Assembly (NCBI GenBank): GCA_030156305.1
Contig: JASGMZ010000199.1
Coordinates: 1 to 5,584 of the forward strand
DNA: 5,584 nt
Direction of reading: 5' to 3'
Source of the DNA: Bacteroidales bacterium
GTDB taxonomy: Bacteria > Bacteroidota > Bacteroidia > Bacteroidales > UBA12077
The translations under genes and the position numbers were made by a program. The notes beneath the pieces were generated by a model. It was given only the letters and a program-made list of their open reading frames with translations. It was not told where the DNA came from and made no database searches. Position 1 is the stretch's first letter. Each line of letters opens with the position of its first letter. Shown in pieces: positions 5,567-5,584 of the stretch.

Positions 5567-5584
5567 ATGAAAAAAATGAAAAAA
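5567..5584 (+). CDS. Start of an unidentified gene, cut by the window edge
   Basis: An ATG at 5567 opens a frame reading MKKMKK that is still open at the last base; a second in-frame ATG at 5576 is an equally possible start. The lysine-rich beginning is typical of the n-region of a signal peptide, so an exported or outer-membrane protein is plausible, but six codons cannot identify it. In many Bacteroidota nadK is followed by genes for an outer-membrane beta-barrel protein, undecaprenyl diphosphate synthase and BamA, which would fit; this is recalled gene order, not something seen here. A candidate promoter lies directly upstream. Confidence 0.45.

Overview
The window looks like chromosomal DNA from a member of the Bacteroidota, most likely the Bacteroidales or a related order. 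The evidence is low GC with long A/T runs, genes without clear Shine-Dalgarno sites, several matches to the Bacteroidota -7 promoter box TAnnTTTG, and proteins that fit the Bacteroidota versions of Udk, PdxJ and NadK (NadK ends in MWGAD-R, PdxJ begins with NINKIATLRNARGG). This is recognition from memory, not a database search.

Layout. Positions 1-666 (+) hold the middle part of a polysaccharide/LPS flippase of the MOP superfamily. It runs in from the left edge and stops abruptly after the LLQFFCF region, well short of the usual C-terminus. From about 620 to 733 the opposite strand encodes the first ~37 residues of a class I mannose-6-phosphate isomerase (ManA), also cut short. Two convergent genes have therefore both lost their 3' ends at one junction, which is either a real deletion at the edge of a polysaccharide locus or an assembly join. 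From 842 rightward the sequence is orderly: udk (uridine kinase) and a PolB-like DEDDy 3'-5' exonuclease form a + strand pair. They converge with a - strand pair, pdxJ followed by a YbfF-type alpha/beta hydrolase. The two stop codons at the convergence lie in a 22-base inverted repeat.

An 84-base region (3732-3815) separates pdxJ (-) from a CBS-ACT protein gene (+), and it carries back-to-back -7 boxes forming a dyad. The CBS gene is followed by nadK (NAD kinase). After a 124-base A/T-rich gap with a good -7 box, a new + strand gene starts with MKKMKK and leaves the window.

Functionally, the right-hand part is housekeeping metabolism: pyrimidine salvage (udk), DNA or RNA 3'-end trimming (exonuclease), pyridoxal phosphate synthesis (pdxJ), NADP supply (nadK), and a probable nucleotide-sensing CBS protein. 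I see no tRNA, rRNA, CRISPR array, insertion sequence or defence system, and no strong case for a new system. The strongest anomaly is the flippase/manA junction.
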